Positions 48,672 through 58,452 are shown, numbered from the stretch's first letter. The stretch is 64,000 bases of DNA from JAAZKV01 sp041659525 (GCA_041659525.1 JBAZYC010000001.1:1-64000); one strand, 5' to 3'. The notes: generated by a model not told the origin, from the sequence alone. Numbers and translations: made by a program.

Positions 48672-49522
48672 CCCTTAATCTTAATCCCTAATTTTTTTAT
48701 TTTTGAATTATCACAAACTAATTCAGTAATGTCAGCCGGACGATATTTTTTTGGATCAATAGCAATTGAAATACTTTTACCCGATTCTTTAATCATCTTT
48801 TCAAGAACGCTTCTTAACAAATATCCTTTTCCCGAACCAACATTATAAATTTCACCAACTTTTCCTTTTTCAAAAATTATTTTATAAGCTTTAACTACAT
48901 CCAAAACATTAGAGAAATCTTTGGTAATATCAATATTCCCTACCAACACTTCTCCACCTTCTTTTGCTTCAGCAACTTGTTTTCTAAAAGAAGGAATAAC
49001 AAAAGGAAGAGGTTGATTCACTCCTGTATGGTTAAACGCCCTAACTATTATTGAATTTTTATAAGTTAAAGCAACTTTTTCTTGTTCAATTTTAGAGTTA
49101 GCATAAGGTGATAATGAATTTAATTTAGCACTTTCATTAACTGGATTTTTAACTGGTTGACCATAAACCTCGGCAGAGGAAATTAAAATTAATTTTGGAA
49201 AAACTTTCAATTTATTAAAAGAATCAATAATATTTTTTGTACCTTCAACATTTATTTTGAAGCACAACTCAGGATTTTCAAAACTCTTAGAAACAGAACT
49301 AAAACCTGCTAAATGAAAAACAACATCGGGTTTGATTGAATTAATTACTTTTTCAACTTCAAGTGGATTAGTAATATCACAAGAAAAATAACCTGCTAAT
49401 TTATTTACAGTAGATTCTTTTTCTAAAGAACAACCAAAAACAGTGTAACCATTTGAAACTAGTTCTTCAACTAAATAGGGTCCGACAAAACCATTTACTC
49501 CTGTGATTAGAGCTTTAATCAA
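48659..49522 (-). CDS. rmd: GDP-6-deoxy-D-mannose reductase-like SDR
   Basis: 287 residues, extended short-chain dehydrogenase. NAD(P) loop TGVNGFVGPYL, catalytic SSAEVYG and YANSK, then RAFNHTGVNQ and KYRPADITELV. These last two are more like RMD, giving GDP-D-rhamnose, than GDP-fucose synthase (Fcl). The choice between the two products needs alignment. It acts on the Gmd product made by the next gene. Confidence 0.8.
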   Translation of the reverse strand: MIKALITGVNGFVGPYLVEELVSNGYTVFGCSLEKESTVNKLAGYFSCDITNPLEVEKVINSIKPDVVFHLAGFSSVSKSFENPELCFKINVEGTKNIIDSFNKLKVFPKLILISSAEVYGQPVKNPVNESAKLNSLSPYANSKIEQEKVALTYKNSIIVRAFNHTGVNQPLPFVIPSFRKQVAEAKEGGEVLVGNIDITKDFSNVLDVVKAYKIIFEKGKVGEIYNVGSGKGYLLRSVLEKMIKESGKSISIAIDPKKYRPADITELVCDNSKIKKLGIKIKGYFD

Positions 49523-49537
49523 AATGACACCTTAGAT

Positions 49538-50584
49538 TTATTTAGAGCCATTTTGTTTATTAATCGTATTCAAATCATCTAAAACCATTTCTTTTACTAA
49601 ATCTTTGAACAATATTTTTGGTTTCCAGCCAAGTTCTTTCTTTGCTTTACTTGGATCCCCTATTAATAATTCAACTTCAGCAGGTCTAAAAAACACTGGA
49701 TCTATTTTTACAACCACTTTTCCATTATCTTCTCTGATATATTCTTCTTCTACTCCAATTTTTCCATTACTCTTAATTGGAATTCCCACTGCTTTAAAGG
49801 ATTCTTCTAAAAATTCTCTTACAGAATGAGTTTCTCCAGTAGCAATAACAAAGTCATCAGGATTTTCTTGTTGCATCATTAGCCACATTGCTTCTACAAA
49901 GTCTTTTGCATGACCCCAATCTCTTTTAGCATCTAAATTACCTAATGCCACACAATCGTTCAAACCAGCTTTAATTTTAGCAACTTCCAAAGTTATTTTC
50001 TTTGTTACAAAGTTTTCCCCTCGCCTTGGAGATTCATGATTAAACAAAATTCCATTACAAGCAAACATATTGTAACTTTCTCTATAATTTTTTGTTATCC
50101 AATATCCATAAATTTTTGCACAACCATAAGGACTTCTTGGATAAAAGGGAGTAGTTTCTTTTTGAGGAATTTCTTGTACTTTTCCAAAGAGTTCAGAAGT
50201 AGAGGCTTGGTAAAATTTAACTTTTTTTCCTGTTTCTTCTTGAAGCATTCTAATTCCTTCAAGTAATCTTAGTACTCCCACTCCATCAACATCAGCAGTG
50301 TATTCAGGAATATCAAAACTAATTCTAACATGGGATTGAGCAGCTAAATTATACACTTCATCTGGTTTTGTTTGGTACAAAATGTGAATCAAAGAAGAGG
50401 AATCACTCAAATCCCCATAAAGCATTTTAAAATTCTTATTATCCCTTAAATGCTCAATCCTCAATCTATTATAAGAAGAAGATCTTCTAACAAGGCCATA
50501 AACAAAGTAACCTTTTTCTAAAAGAAGTTCAGCTAAATAAGAACCATCCTGACCAGTTACCCCTGTAATCAAAGCTACTTTCAA
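49538..50584 (-). CDS. gmd: GDP-mannose 4,6-dehydratase
   Basis: 348 residues. NADP loop TGVTGQDGSYLAELL, YGLVRRSSSYNR, the Thr/Glu pair in ASTSELFG, YGCAKIYGYW with the catalytic Tyr and Lys, and NHESPRRGENFVT. It makes GDP-4-keto-6-deoxymannose from GDP-mannose. The TTG at 50584 lies 4 nt after GGTGAT, the local ribosome-site pattern; a GTG at 50593 falls inside that site. In operon with the reductase (15 bp). Confidence 0.95.
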   Translation of the reverse strand: MKVALITGVTGQDGSYLAELLLEKGYFVYGLVRRSSSYNRLRIEHLRDNKNFKMLYGDLSDSSSLIHILYQTKPDEVYNLAAQSHVRISFDIPEYTADVDGVGVLRLLEGIRMLQEETGKKVKFYQASTSELFGKVQEIPQKETTPFYPRSPYGCAKIYGYWITKNYRESYNMFACNGILFNHESPRRGENFVTKKITLEVAKIKAGLNDCVALGNLDAKRDWGHAKDFVEAMWLMMQQENPDDFVIATGETHSVREFLEESFKAVGIPIKSNGKIGVEEEYIREDNGKVVVKIDPVFFRPAEVELLIGDPSKAKKELGWKPKILFKDLVKEMVLDDLNTINKQNGSK

Positions 50585-50753
50585 ACAAATCACCCTAACA
50601 TTTACTAAAATATATCTTAATTAAATGCCTTTTAAATGAAGTTGGTACAAACCAATACGCCAAACTAAAATCTTGAAAATGCACTAAATCAGGACAACAC
50701 AATTCCAAATTGATACCAAATCAATTAAAAACACTAAAAACTAATTAGTTATT

Positions 50754-51200
50754 ATGAAAATTTGTATTGCAGCAAGCGCTGGAGGACACTTAGTAGAAGC
50801 ACTTCAACTAAAAGAAGTTTGGAAAGGTAAAGAGCACTTCTTTATTTCCGATAAAAGAATAAATGCTATTGACCTAAATAAAAAAGAAAAAGTGTATTTT
50901 ATTACTCCTGCTAGAAGAAAATTAACAAAACTAATTATTAGTTTTAATGAAACCAGAAAAATCTTCTCAAAAGAGAACCCTGCCATAATTATTTCTACAG
51001 GAGCAGAAGTAGGTTTCCCTGCAATGTTGCTTGGAGCACTAAGTGGAAAAAAGGTTATTTACATTGAGAGCATTGCAAGAATTAATTCCCCTAGCCTTAC
51101 AGGAAGACTAATTTACCCATTCATTAGTGATTTTTATGTTCAGTGGCCCCAAGGTAGAAGGTTTTTTCCAAAAGCAAAATACGTTGGAGCAGTGGTTTAA
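50754..51200 (+). CDS. Alg14/PssD-like glycosyltransferase subunit
   Basis: 148 residues. SAGGHLVEALQL and GAEVGFPAMLLGALSGKKVIYIES match Alg14/PssD, the acceptor-binding membrane partner of a split GT28 enzyme. The hydrophobic N-terminal helix of yeast Alg14 is lacking. Directly followed by the donor-binding half. Confidence 0.9.
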   Translation: MKICIAASAGGHLVEALQLKEVWKGKEHFFISDKRINAIDLNKKEKVYFITPARRKLTKLIISFNETRKIFSKENPAIIISTGAEVGFPAMLLGALSGKKVIYIESIARINSPSLTGRLIYPFISDFYVQWPQGRRFFPKAKYVGAVV

Positions 51201-51659
51201 ATGAGCACAAAAATATTTTCTATAATTGGGAGCACTTATCCTCTTGATAGATTGACAAAGGAATTAGACTTGCTCGCGGAAGATAAAAAATACAAAATAA
51301 TAGCTCAAATAGGAGAATCAAGCTATTTACCAAAAAATATAACTTACAAAAAGTTTTTTGATTCAGAAGAAATAAAACAAAAAATGAAATGGGCTGATGT
51401 TATTGTTTCCCATGCAGGGGCTGGAAGTATAATTGATTTACTAACCGCTAATAAAAAATTTGTTTTGTTCCCAAGATTAAAAAAATTTGGCGAAGCAGTT
51501 GATGATCACCAAATTGAACTATGTAAAGCTTTTGGAAAAAAATATGGAATAAAATACACTGAGAATGAAAAGGAACTAATCGAATTATTAAAAGAAACAA
51601 CAAAACCAAAAATTAAAAAAGACAGTAAATTAGTTAATGAAATAAAAAAACTTGTTTAA
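51201..51659 (+). CDS. Alg13/PssE-like glycosyltransferase subunit
   Basis: 152 residues, with the UDP-sugar site VSHAGAGSIIDLL and the DDHQIELCKAF segment of the GT28 C-terminal domain. With the preceding Alg14-like protein it should form a split transferase, adding the second sugar (e.g. GlcNAc or a uronic acid) to the carrier lipid. Its ATG touches the previous stop. Confidence 0.9.
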   Translation: MSTKIFSIIGSTYPLDRLTKELDLLAEDKKYKIIAQIGESSYLPKNITYKKFFDSEEIKQKMKWADVIVSHAGAGSIIDLLTANKKFVLFPRLKKFGEAVDDHQIELCKAFGKKYGIKYTENEKELIELLKETTKPKIKKDSKLVNEIKKLV

Positions 51660-51706
51660 GTAATTGACTAAATTCAATTTTAACTAAATTAACCAATAAT
51701 ATTTTA

Positions 51707-52465
51707 TTAGCCTTTGTGAATTTTTAATCCTAATTTATTTAAAATAATTTTAGCGGCCCTAAATGTTTTGTGCTTTGCTACTAAAAGACTATAAGAAACA
51801 ACCCCAAAATTCTTTTTCACAATAGCTTCAGTTTCTTTATAAGAAATAACCCCAGAACTTACTCCCCCCATTTGCATTACAGCCATTACTTGATTAATTT
51901 TCTTGCTTTTTGCACCATTAATAATAATATTGCAAAAAAAGTCAAAATCACAAGAGGAACGATAAATCAAATTGAATGGAAACTTTTCAAGTAATTTTCT
52001 TCTAACAAAAGAGCCTTGGTGAGGAGGCATATTTCCTTTTTTTAGTTCACTAATTGAAGCATTTCTGCTCACTCTAACTAATTTGTTTTCATTAGGATAA
52101 AAGAACTCTACATCCCCAAAAACAAAGTCTATTTTATCATCAAAAGCAGATACTACATTTTCAACTACTTTATTGTTCTTGAATACATCATCAGCATTGA
52201 GAAAATAAACAACGTTACCAGTGCAATTTCTAACCCCTTTATTCATTGCATCATAAAGCCCTTTGTCTTTCTCACAAATCACTTTTGCAATTTCTTTTTT
52301 GTATTTATCAACAATTTCAATAGTGTTATCAGAGGATTTTCCATCAACAATAATATATTCAATATTTTTATAGGATTGAAAAAGAACTGATTTTATTGTT
52401 TCTTCAATAGTTTTTGAAGCGTTGAAAGAAACAGTAATAATTGAAACTTTTAGATTTGAATTCAT
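51707..52465 (-). CDS. Glycosyltransferase family 2
   Basis: 252 residues, GT-A fold. VSIITVSFNASKTIEETI at the N-terminus, YIIVDGKSSDNT, GLYDAMNKGV, FLNADDVF as DxD, and PPHQGSFVRR. Substrate unknown. First in a run of leftward glycan genes. Confidence 0.9.
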   Translation of the reverse strand: MNSNLKVSIITVSFNASKTIEETIKSVLFQSYKNIEYIIVDGKSSDNTIEIVDKYKKEIAKVICEKDKGLYDAMNKGVRNCTGNVVYFLNADDVFKNNKVVENVVSAFDDKIDFVFGDVEFFYPNENKLVRVSRNASISELKKGNMPPHQGSFVRRKLLEKFPFNLIYRSSCDFDFFCNIIINGAKSKKINQVMAVMQMGGVSSGVISYKETEAIVKKNFGVVSYSLLVAKHKTFRAAKIILNKLGLKIHKG

Positions 52466-52494
52466 AAAATCACTCCTAAATTGTACCTTGTGAC

Positions 52495-53487
52495 TTATTG
52501 TTTTTTAGTTATGCTGGAGATTACTTTTGTTTTTAGCGGTTTCCACCAAGCAGAATTTGATTTGTACCAATTAATAGTTTCAACTAATCCTTGTTCAAAC
52601 GTGTGTTTAGGCAACCAACCTAATTCAGAATTAATTTTTGAAAAGTCTATTGCATACCTAAAATCATGCCCTTTTCTGTCAGCAACATACTCAATCATTT
52701 CTTCACCAAAACCAAATTCTCTCAAAATCTGTTTTGTCAAATCAATATTTTTTATTTCCGCATTCCCTCCAACACAGTAAGTTTCACCAGATTTGCCTTT
52801 GGATAAAATCAAATCAATCGCATCAACATGATCTTCAACATATATCCAATCTCTAATATTTTGTCCACTCCCATAAACAGGCACTTTCTTTTTTTCAATC
52901 AAGTTAGTAATAAACAAAGGGAGTAACTTCTCAGGAAATTGATAAGGCCCATAATTATTTGAGCAATTAGAAATAGTCGTATTTAGTCCATAAGTGTGAT
53001 TATACGCTCTTACTAAGTGATCTGAACCTGCTTTTGAAGCAGAATAGGGAGATCTTGGATCATAAGGGGTTTTTTCAGAAAATTTTCCTGTTTTTCCAAG
53101 TTGTCCAAATACTTCATCAGTAGAAATATGATGGAAGCGTTTAACATTATTCTTCACTGAGGCTTCAAGGAGTATTTGTGTCCCAAGAACATTTGTTTTT
53201 ACAAATTCATCTGCAAAGAAAATACTTCTATCAACATGACTTTCAGCAGCAAAGTGAACAACATAATCAATATTTTTCATTAAGTCAAAAACAAGTTCTT
53301 TATCGCAAATATCTCCTTTTACAAAAGTATATCTTTTATTTGCCTTAATAGAAACTAAATTCTCTTCATTGCCTGCATAAGTCAATTTGTCTAAGTTAAT
53401 TATTTCCCAATCTGGATGAACTTTAATCATCTTTAGGATAAAGTTTGATCCTATAAATCCGCATCCGCCAGTAACAAGTACTCTCAT
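52495..53487 (-). CDS. rfbB: dTDP-glucose 4,6-dehydratase
   Basis: 330 residues. NAD loop TGGCGFIGSNF, HFAAESHVDRSI, STDEVFGQLG, the catalytic YSASKAGSDHLVRAY, and NNYGPYQFPEKLLPL. Makes dTDP-4-keto-6-deoxyglucose, the branch point for rhamnose and amino-sugar routes. GGTGAA precedes the ATG. RmlC and RmlD are not in the window. Confidence 0.96.
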   Translation of the reverse strand: MRVLVTGGCGFIGSNFILKMIKVHPDWEIINLDKLTYAGNEENLVSIKANKRYTFVKGDICDKELVFDLMKNIDYVVHFAAESHVDRSIFFADEFVKTNVLGTQILLEASVKNNVKRFHHISTDEVFGQLGKTGKFSEKTPYDPRSPYSASKAGSDHLVRAYNHTYGLNTTISNCSNNYGPYQFPEKLLPLFITNLIEKKKVPVYGSGQNIRDWIYVEDHVDAIDLILSKGKSGETYCVGGNAEIKNIDLTKQILREFGFGEEMIEYVADRKGHDFRYAIDFSKINSELGWLPKHTFEQGLVETINWYKSNSAWWKPLKTKVISSITKKQ

Positions 53488-53523
53488 AAATATTCACCCG
53501 TGTTTTTAGTTTCTCATCTTAGA

Positions 53524-54387
53524 CTAATCTTTAATTATCCCTAGCAAATATTTTCCATATTCACTATTTTTTATTCCTAATGCAATTTTTTCAAGTTCTT
53601 TTTTTGAAATAAATCCTTGGTTATACGCAATTTCTTCAACACACCCCAACTTTAGTCCTTGTCTTGTTTCCATTATTCTAACGTACTCAGACGCTTCTGC
53701 AAGAGACTTTGGAGTGCCTGTATCAAGCCAAGCAAACCCTCTTCCTAAAAGTTCTACATTTAATTTACCATTATTCAAGTATTCTTTATTCAAATCAGTT
53801 ATTTCTGTTTCCCCCCTTGGAGAAGCTTTCAAATTTTTGGCAATACCCACTACTGAATTGTCATAAAAATAAAGCCCAGTTACCGCATAATTTGATTTTG
53901 GTTCTTTTGGTTTTTCTTCTAAACTAATAACTTTTTTGTTTTTATCAAATTCAACTACCCCAAAACGTTCAGGATCACTTACATAGTACCCGAAAATAGT
54001 TGCACCTTTATTATCTCTCGCTCTTTTTAACATTTCAATAAATCCTTCTCCAAAAAACAAATTATCCCCTAAAATCAAGCATACTTTATCATTTCCAATA
54101 AATTTTTCGCCAATACTAAAAGCCTGGGGAATTCCTTTTGGCTCTTTTTGAACAGCATATTCTAAATTAATTCCAAGCATTTGCCCATTTCCAAAAAGAT
54201 TTTTGAATGAATCAATATCTTTTGGAGTTGAAATAATTAAAATATCTTTAATCCCTGCAAGTAATAGAACTGATAGAGGATAGTAAATCATGGGTTTATC
54301 ATAAATAGGAAGCAATTGTTTGCAGCAAATTTGAGTTAATGGATAAAGTCTTGTTCCTGCCCCGCCCGCTAAAATTATTCCTTTCAT
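53524..54387 (-). CDS. rfbA: Glucose-1-phosphate thymidylyltransferase
   Basis: 287 residues. GGAGTRLYPLT signature, QLLPIYDKPMIYYPLS, ILGDNLFFG and EEKPKEPKSNYAVTGLYFYD. Forms dTDP-glucose. GGTGAT 5 nt before the ATG. Confidence 0.96.
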   Translation of the reverse strand: MKGIILAGGAGTRLYPLTQICCKQLLPIYDKPMIYYPLSVLLLAGIKDILIISTPKDIDSFKNLFGNGQMLGINLEYAVQKEPKGIPQAFSIGEKFIGNDKVCLILGDNLFFGEGFIEMLKRARDNKGATIFGYYVSDPERFGVVEFDKNKKVISLEEKPKEPKSNYAVTGLYFYDNSVVGIAKNLKASPRGETEITDLNKEYLNNGKLNVELLGRGFAWLDTGTPKSLAEASEYVRIMETRQGLKLGCVEEIAYNQGFISKKELEKIALGIKNSEYGKYLLGIIKD

Positions 54388-54401
54388 TTAAATCACCATC
54401 C

Positions 54402-55490
54402 CTATTTGAATTTGTTCATTATTTCAATTACTCTCAAAATTTCTTCTTTTTTATGGAAAAAAGAAATTGGCAAACTTAAAGTTGTACTATGAATCTCTTC
54501 TGAAATAGGACATTTTTCTTCCCCAATAATATTTTTCATTGCATTTTGTTTGTTTGGAGAAACAGGATAATGAATTTCTGTTTTCACCCCATTTTTCAAT
54601 AAATATTCCCTTAGTTCATCACGTTTTTTGTGTCTTACATTAAATATATGATAAACATCAAAAAAATCTTTTTGAATAACCGGTTTTACAAAAGAAGCAT
54701 TTAACCCTTCAAGATAAAGTTTTGCTAATTCTCTTTTGTGAGAAGTAATCTCATCTAAATGCTTTAGTTTTACAAGAAGAAGAGCTGCTTGGACTTCGTC
54801 AAGTCTAGAATTACAGCCTATTAATTCATTATAATATTTAACTTTTGAACCATAATTTCGAAGCATCTTTGCTCGCTCTGCAAGTTCTGAATCATTAGTG
54901 GTTATTGCTCCACCTTCACCAAGTGCTCCAAGATTTTTTGTTGGATAAAAACTAAATGCATTAATATGTCCAAAGCTTCCTGCTTTCTTTTTATTTTGCA
55001 TTGCTCCATGAGCCTGGGCACAATCCTCAATAACTTTCAAATCATATTTCTTAGCAATCTCCATTATTTGTTCCATATCGCATAATTTTCCATATAAATG
55101 AACAGGCATTATTGCAACAGTTTTTTTAGTGATTTTTGCTTCAATTTTTTTAGGATCAATATTGTAAGTATTAATATCAGGTTCAACAAGTACTGGTTTA
55201 AGATTAGCATTTAGAATTGAAAGAATCGTAGCAATATAAGTATTTGAAGGAACTATTACTTCCCTTCCTTCAGGCAAATCAAGTGCTTTTAGAGAAAGAG
55301 TTAATGCATCGAGTCCTGATGCTACTCCTACACAATATTTTGTTCCACAATAATTTGCAAATTCTTTTTCAAAATCAGAAACTGATTGCCCAAGAACATA
55401 TCTATCGCTTTCCAAGAAATTTGCAAATGCTTCTTTGTAGTCCTTAAAAAAAGGGGCGTTAGATTTTGAAAGGTTTTCATAGTCAATCAT
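54402..55490 (-). CDS. fdtB: Sugar 3-aminotransferase (DegT/DnrJ/EryC1 family, FdtB-like)
   Basis: 362 residues, PLP aspartate-aminotransferase fold. PVHLYGKLCDMEQI, EDCAQAHGA and the PLP Lys in FYPTKNLGALGEGG, followed by RLDEVQAALL and EIHYPVSPNKQ. With FdtA upstream it should aminate C3 of dTDP-3-keto-6-deoxyhexose. ATGA overlap with fdtA. No cognate N-acetyltransferase is visible in the cluster. Confidence 0.88.
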   Translation of the reverse strand: MIDYENLSKSNAPFFKDYKEAFANFLESDRYVLGQSVSDFEKEFANYCGTKYCVGVASGLDALTLSLKALDLPEGREVIVPSNTYIATILSILNANLKPVLVEPDINTYNIDPKKIEAKITKKTVAIMPVHLYGKLCDMEQIMEIAKKYDLKVIEDCAQAHGAMQNKKKAGSFGHINAFSFYPTKNLGALGEGGAITTNDSELAERAKMLRNYGSKVKYYNELIGCNSRLDEVQAALLLVKLKHLDEITSHKRELAKLYLEGLNASFVKPVIQKDFFDVYHIFNVRHKKRDELREYLLKNGVKTEIHYPVSPNKQNAMKNIIGEEKCPISEEIHSTTLSLPISFFHKKEEILRVIEIMNKFK

Positions 55491-55858
55491 GAATATCCCT
55501 CAGAAACATAATCTTCTTTATCATAATTTGTTGAAGCTAAACACAATAATACAGCGCCCTTACTAAATTTTTCCATCCTATGCCAATCTTGAGGGGCTAG
55601 AATTAAACACTTTTCAGGAGAATCAAGAACAAAAAGTTCTTTCTTTGAACCATTATCAACAAAAACAGAGCACTTTCCAACTACTGAAATAAGAGCTTGC
55701 CAAGTTTTTTTGTGCCTGTGCTCTCCACGAGTTCCTTTAACTGAATAAAGATAAAAAACTCTTTTTATTTCAAAAGGAAGAACACTATCAATTACAGTTA
55801 GTGCTCCGCGAGAATCCGAAACAGATTTGAGATTAATTAATTCAGCCAAAAAGTTCAC
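55487..55858 (-). CDS. fdtA: dTDP-4-oxo-6-deoxyglucose 3,4-oxoisomerase (FdtA/QdtA-like cupin)
   Basis: 123 residues. SDSRGALTVID, VKGTRGEHRHKKTWQAL with the catalytic His, and HRMEKFSKGAVLLCLAS. Shifts the keto group from C4 to C3 on the RfbB product. FdtA (galacto, giving Fuc3N) and QdtA (gluco, giving Qui3N) cannot be told apart by eye. Confidence 0.85.
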   Translation of the reverse strand: MNFLAELINLKSVSDSRGALTVIDSVLPFEIKRVFYLYSVKGTRGEHRHKKTWQALISVVGKCSVFVDNGSKKELFVLDSPEKCLILAPQDWHRMEKFSKGAVLLCLASTNYDKEDYVSEGYS

Positions 55859-56823
55859 CTAAAATAATCAATATTATAATTGTTAAATTCATTAAACACT
55901 GCTCTTCTAATATTAAGAATTAAGGTCTTTAAGCTGGTTTTTGGTACAATTTTACCTGAAAAAACACGCTTATCTACTAAAATTAATTCTTTTCTAACTG
56001 AAAGCAATTCTCTAACATAAGGCAAGTAAATATTTGAAAGAAATTCTTTTGGAAGAAAATAAGGGCACAAATCAAGTTTGCCATTTGAAAAAATTTTTAG
56101 AGAATGAAAATGAAAGAAAACTAAGTTAAATTCTTTGTTTGAAGAAGATTCAATCAAATGATTATCCTCTACAAATTTGTATTGTTGCATATTCCAAGGC
56201 GCTACCCCACCACCAAGGTTATTTAGAACATGAATTCCTTCAAATCTTGTTGTCCAATCATCAAGGTATTTTTGATCTCCAAACTTCCCATCCTCAGGCT
56301 TTGCATAACACCAATTAAGACAAGCATTTCTCCACCAATTAAGTACCTTCAACCCAAATTTATTATTTTTAAAAGTCATGAATTGCACACAATATTTCCC
56401 ACTGATTTTTGTTTGATCATATTTTTCTGTATAACGATGTTCACTAATCAAAACTGAAGACTTACCAATTTCATCAATCAATATTTTTGGGTTTGAATAA
56501 AAATACAAGTCAGCATCAATGTAGGTGCAAGAAGGAACTTTGTATTTTTTTAAAACATAATAAATAGAAGCTGATGAACAAGTCCACATGTATTCAACTT
56601 TGTCTCTAGTCTCCTTTGCTTGTAAAAGTTCTTTGTCCTCAAATTCTTTAAGAGAAATTATTGTTGCATATTTTAAATTCATTTTTTTTAAAACAGATAA
56701 AGCAAGGTCATCAAAAGCAATAATATACAAATGAAAATCTGAACAATTTTTTTCAAGAGAGCGATACATCAACAGCCCCCTGTCAAGGTAATTTGAATCA
56801 AATAATGTGCAAAAATTAATCAC
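55855..56823 (-). CDS. Glycosyltransferase (GT-A, DxD in TYIDADLYFYS)
   Basis: 322 residues. Begins FCTLFDSNYLDRGLLMYRSL, has a DxD in TYIDADLYFYSN, EHRYTEKYDQTKISG and FGDQKYLDDW, a set seen in bacterial surface-polysaccharide clusters. Overlaps both neighbours by 4 nt. Linkage unknown. Confidence 0.82.
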   Translation of the reverse strand: MINFCTLFDSNYLDRGLLMYRSLEKNCSDFHLYIIAFDDLALSVLKKMNLKYATIISLKEFEDKELLQAKETRDKVEYMWTCSSASIYYVLKKYKVPSCTYIDADLYFYSNPKILIDEIGKSSVLISEHRYTEKYDQTKISGKYCVQFMTFKNNKFGLKVLNWWRNACLNWCYAKPEDGKFGDQKYLDDWTTRFEGIHVLNNLGGGVAPWNMQQYKFVEDNHLIESSSNKEFNLVFFHFHSLKIFSNGKLDLCPYFLPKEFLSNIYLPYVRELLSVRKELILVDKRVFSGKIVPKTSLKTLILNIRRAVFNEFNNYNIDYFR

Positions 56824-57542
56824 TTTTTCACCTTTTTTGCAAGAATTATATTATCAAGATACAAATCATCATTTTTTGGAAGAATAACTGAAGATATTAT
56901 ACCTAAAATAGTAAAAATACTCATTACAAAAATTATACAAAAATATTTCAAAAACTTATTTTTTGAAACTTTTTTGAATAAATAAGAATTTATTAATTGG
57001 AAAATAATTGAAAAGTCATTAACACTCTTTCTTTGCTCAAGTACCTTAAACCCATTTCTTTCAAGTAAACTCTTTAAACCAAAAGACGAATACCTTGCAT
57101 AATCAACGGGTTGTTCATGCTCGTCCCAAACAAAAGGAACTGTTAAAAGTAATTTTCCATTCTGTTTGAGTACTCGATGAATCTCCAAAACAAAGTTGTC
57201 AGGTTCAAAAATATGTTCAAGCACTTCATTACAAACTACTGAATCAAATTCTGCCTTTTTGAATGGAAACTTTTTCCCATCATAATAAACATCGGCTTTC
57301 TTCGCAGCTCTATTTTCAGTATTGTCATATTCAAGTCCAATGTACTCTTTAGCAGTAAATAATTGTTCATAGGGTTTCTCTCCACAGCCCACATCCAAAA
57401 TTCGCCCATTAATCTCTTTTGAAAGAGAAGAAATTTCTCTAAATAACCCTCTTCGTGCAATAAAAAAAGGATTAGAAAAAACCCCTACTAACCCCGGATT
57501 AAACCTATTCTTTGAAATTAATTTATTCAAAAAAGAACACAT
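56820..57542 (-). CDS. SAM-dependent methyltransferase with C-terminal membrane helix
   Basis: 240 residues. Class I motifs ILDVGCGEKPYEQLF, VVCNEVLEHIFEPDNF and LKQNGKLLLTVPFVWDEHEQ (Methyltransf_11 type), then a hydrophobic segment (YFCIIFVMSIFTILGIISSVIL) that would hold it at the membrane. It probably methylates the lipid-linked glycan. ATG 57542 lies after GGTGATT, right after the preceding stop; the ATG at 57554 lies in the preceding gene's end. Confidence 0.83.
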   Translation of the reverse strand: MCSFLNKLISKNRFNPGLVGVFSNPFFIARRGLFREISSLSKEINGRILDVGCGEKPYEQLFTAKEYIGLEYDNTENRAAKKADVYYDGKKFPFKKAEFDSVVCNEVLEHIFEPDNFVLEIHRVLKQNGKLLLTVPFVWDEHEQPVDYARYSSFGLKSLLERNGFKVLEQRKSVNDFSIIFQLINSYLFKKVSKNKFLKYFCIIFVMSIFTILGIISSVILPKNDDLYLDNIILAKKVKK

Positions 57543-57543
57543 A

Positions 57544-58452
57544 CTAATCACCATTAAACAAGGAAATTATTTTTAACCATATTCTACCAATCAAACTTTT
57601 CCTAAATTTGAAAAAAGTCTCAAATTTTTTTCTTATTTTAGGACTTTCTGTAATCTCAATCTTATTCAAAATAAGTGGCTTTTCAATCAATTTAGAGTCA
57701 AGCCAGGTAGTTTTTTGCTTATTGTGCACACCTGAAGAATCATTACCAATATTTCTGACCAACGAACGACCAGGATATAATATTAATTTATTTTTCAAAA
57801 AATTGGATGCAACCCATCGAATTGCCCAAGAATTATTTTTTCCATCAATTTGATCACGAAGCATCTGGGTAAACGGGTAACTATTATTATAATCAAATTC
57901 TAAAGAAAGACTTTTCTTTTCAATTTGAGACAACAACTTTTTGCCATCTGGTTCAAATAAATCCCACCCCCTTTTCCAAGTAGCCCAACCCCAGCAATCA
58001 GCCCCTCGCAAAAAAAATATTTCGGGCAAATCATTTATGGGATAAGCATAACCGGAAATACTTGTAACCTGCAAATTATTTTTATACAAATCAAGAGCAT
58101 CATTAATAAAAGAAATAAAATATGGTGAAGTAACTAAATCATCTTCCAAAACTATTACTTTACCATATCTATTTACTATTTTTGTTACACCTGTAATGAT
58201 TGAAGAGGCAAGACCTTTATTAGTGGCACTTTCAAATATAGTTACTGATTTAAATCCATTTATTGAACGCAAGTATTCCCTAACCTTTTTCACTTCATTT
58301 GCCATTGCAAGATCCTTTGGGCCGTCTGAAAAAATAAATAAATCACTTTCTTTTGCTAAATTGTTTTGCTTTAATGCACAAATAGTACGTTTTGTGTGAT
58401 CTAGGCGCGCATATACAAAAAGAGCAATAGGGGCTAGTTTTATTCGTTTCAT
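57544..58452 (-). CDS. Glycosyltransferase, GT-A fold
   Basis: 302 residues. Start KRIKLAPIALFVYARLDHT, then LFIFSDGPKD, NKGLASSIITGVTKIV, the DxD-like VIVLEDDLVTSPYF and CWGWATWKRGWDLF. A family common in surface-polysaccharide loci. ATG at 58452 chosen; the longer form adds a hydrophobic stretch of 14 residues over the likely promoter. Confidence 0.82.
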   Translation of the reverse strand: MKRIKLAPIALFVYARLDHTKRTICALKQNNLAKESDLFIFSDGPKDLAMANEVKKVREYLRSINGFKSVTIFESATNKGLASSIITGVTKIVNRYGKVIVLEDDLVTSPYFISFINDALDLYKNNLQVTSISGYAYPINDLPEIFFLRGADCWGWATWKRGWDLFEPDGKKLLSQIEKKSLSLEFDYNNSYPFTQMLRDQIDGKNNSWAIRWVASNFLKNKLILYPGRSLVRNIGNDSSGVHNKQKTTWLDSKLIEKPLILNKIEITESPKIRKKFETFFKFRKSLIGRIWLKIISLFNGD

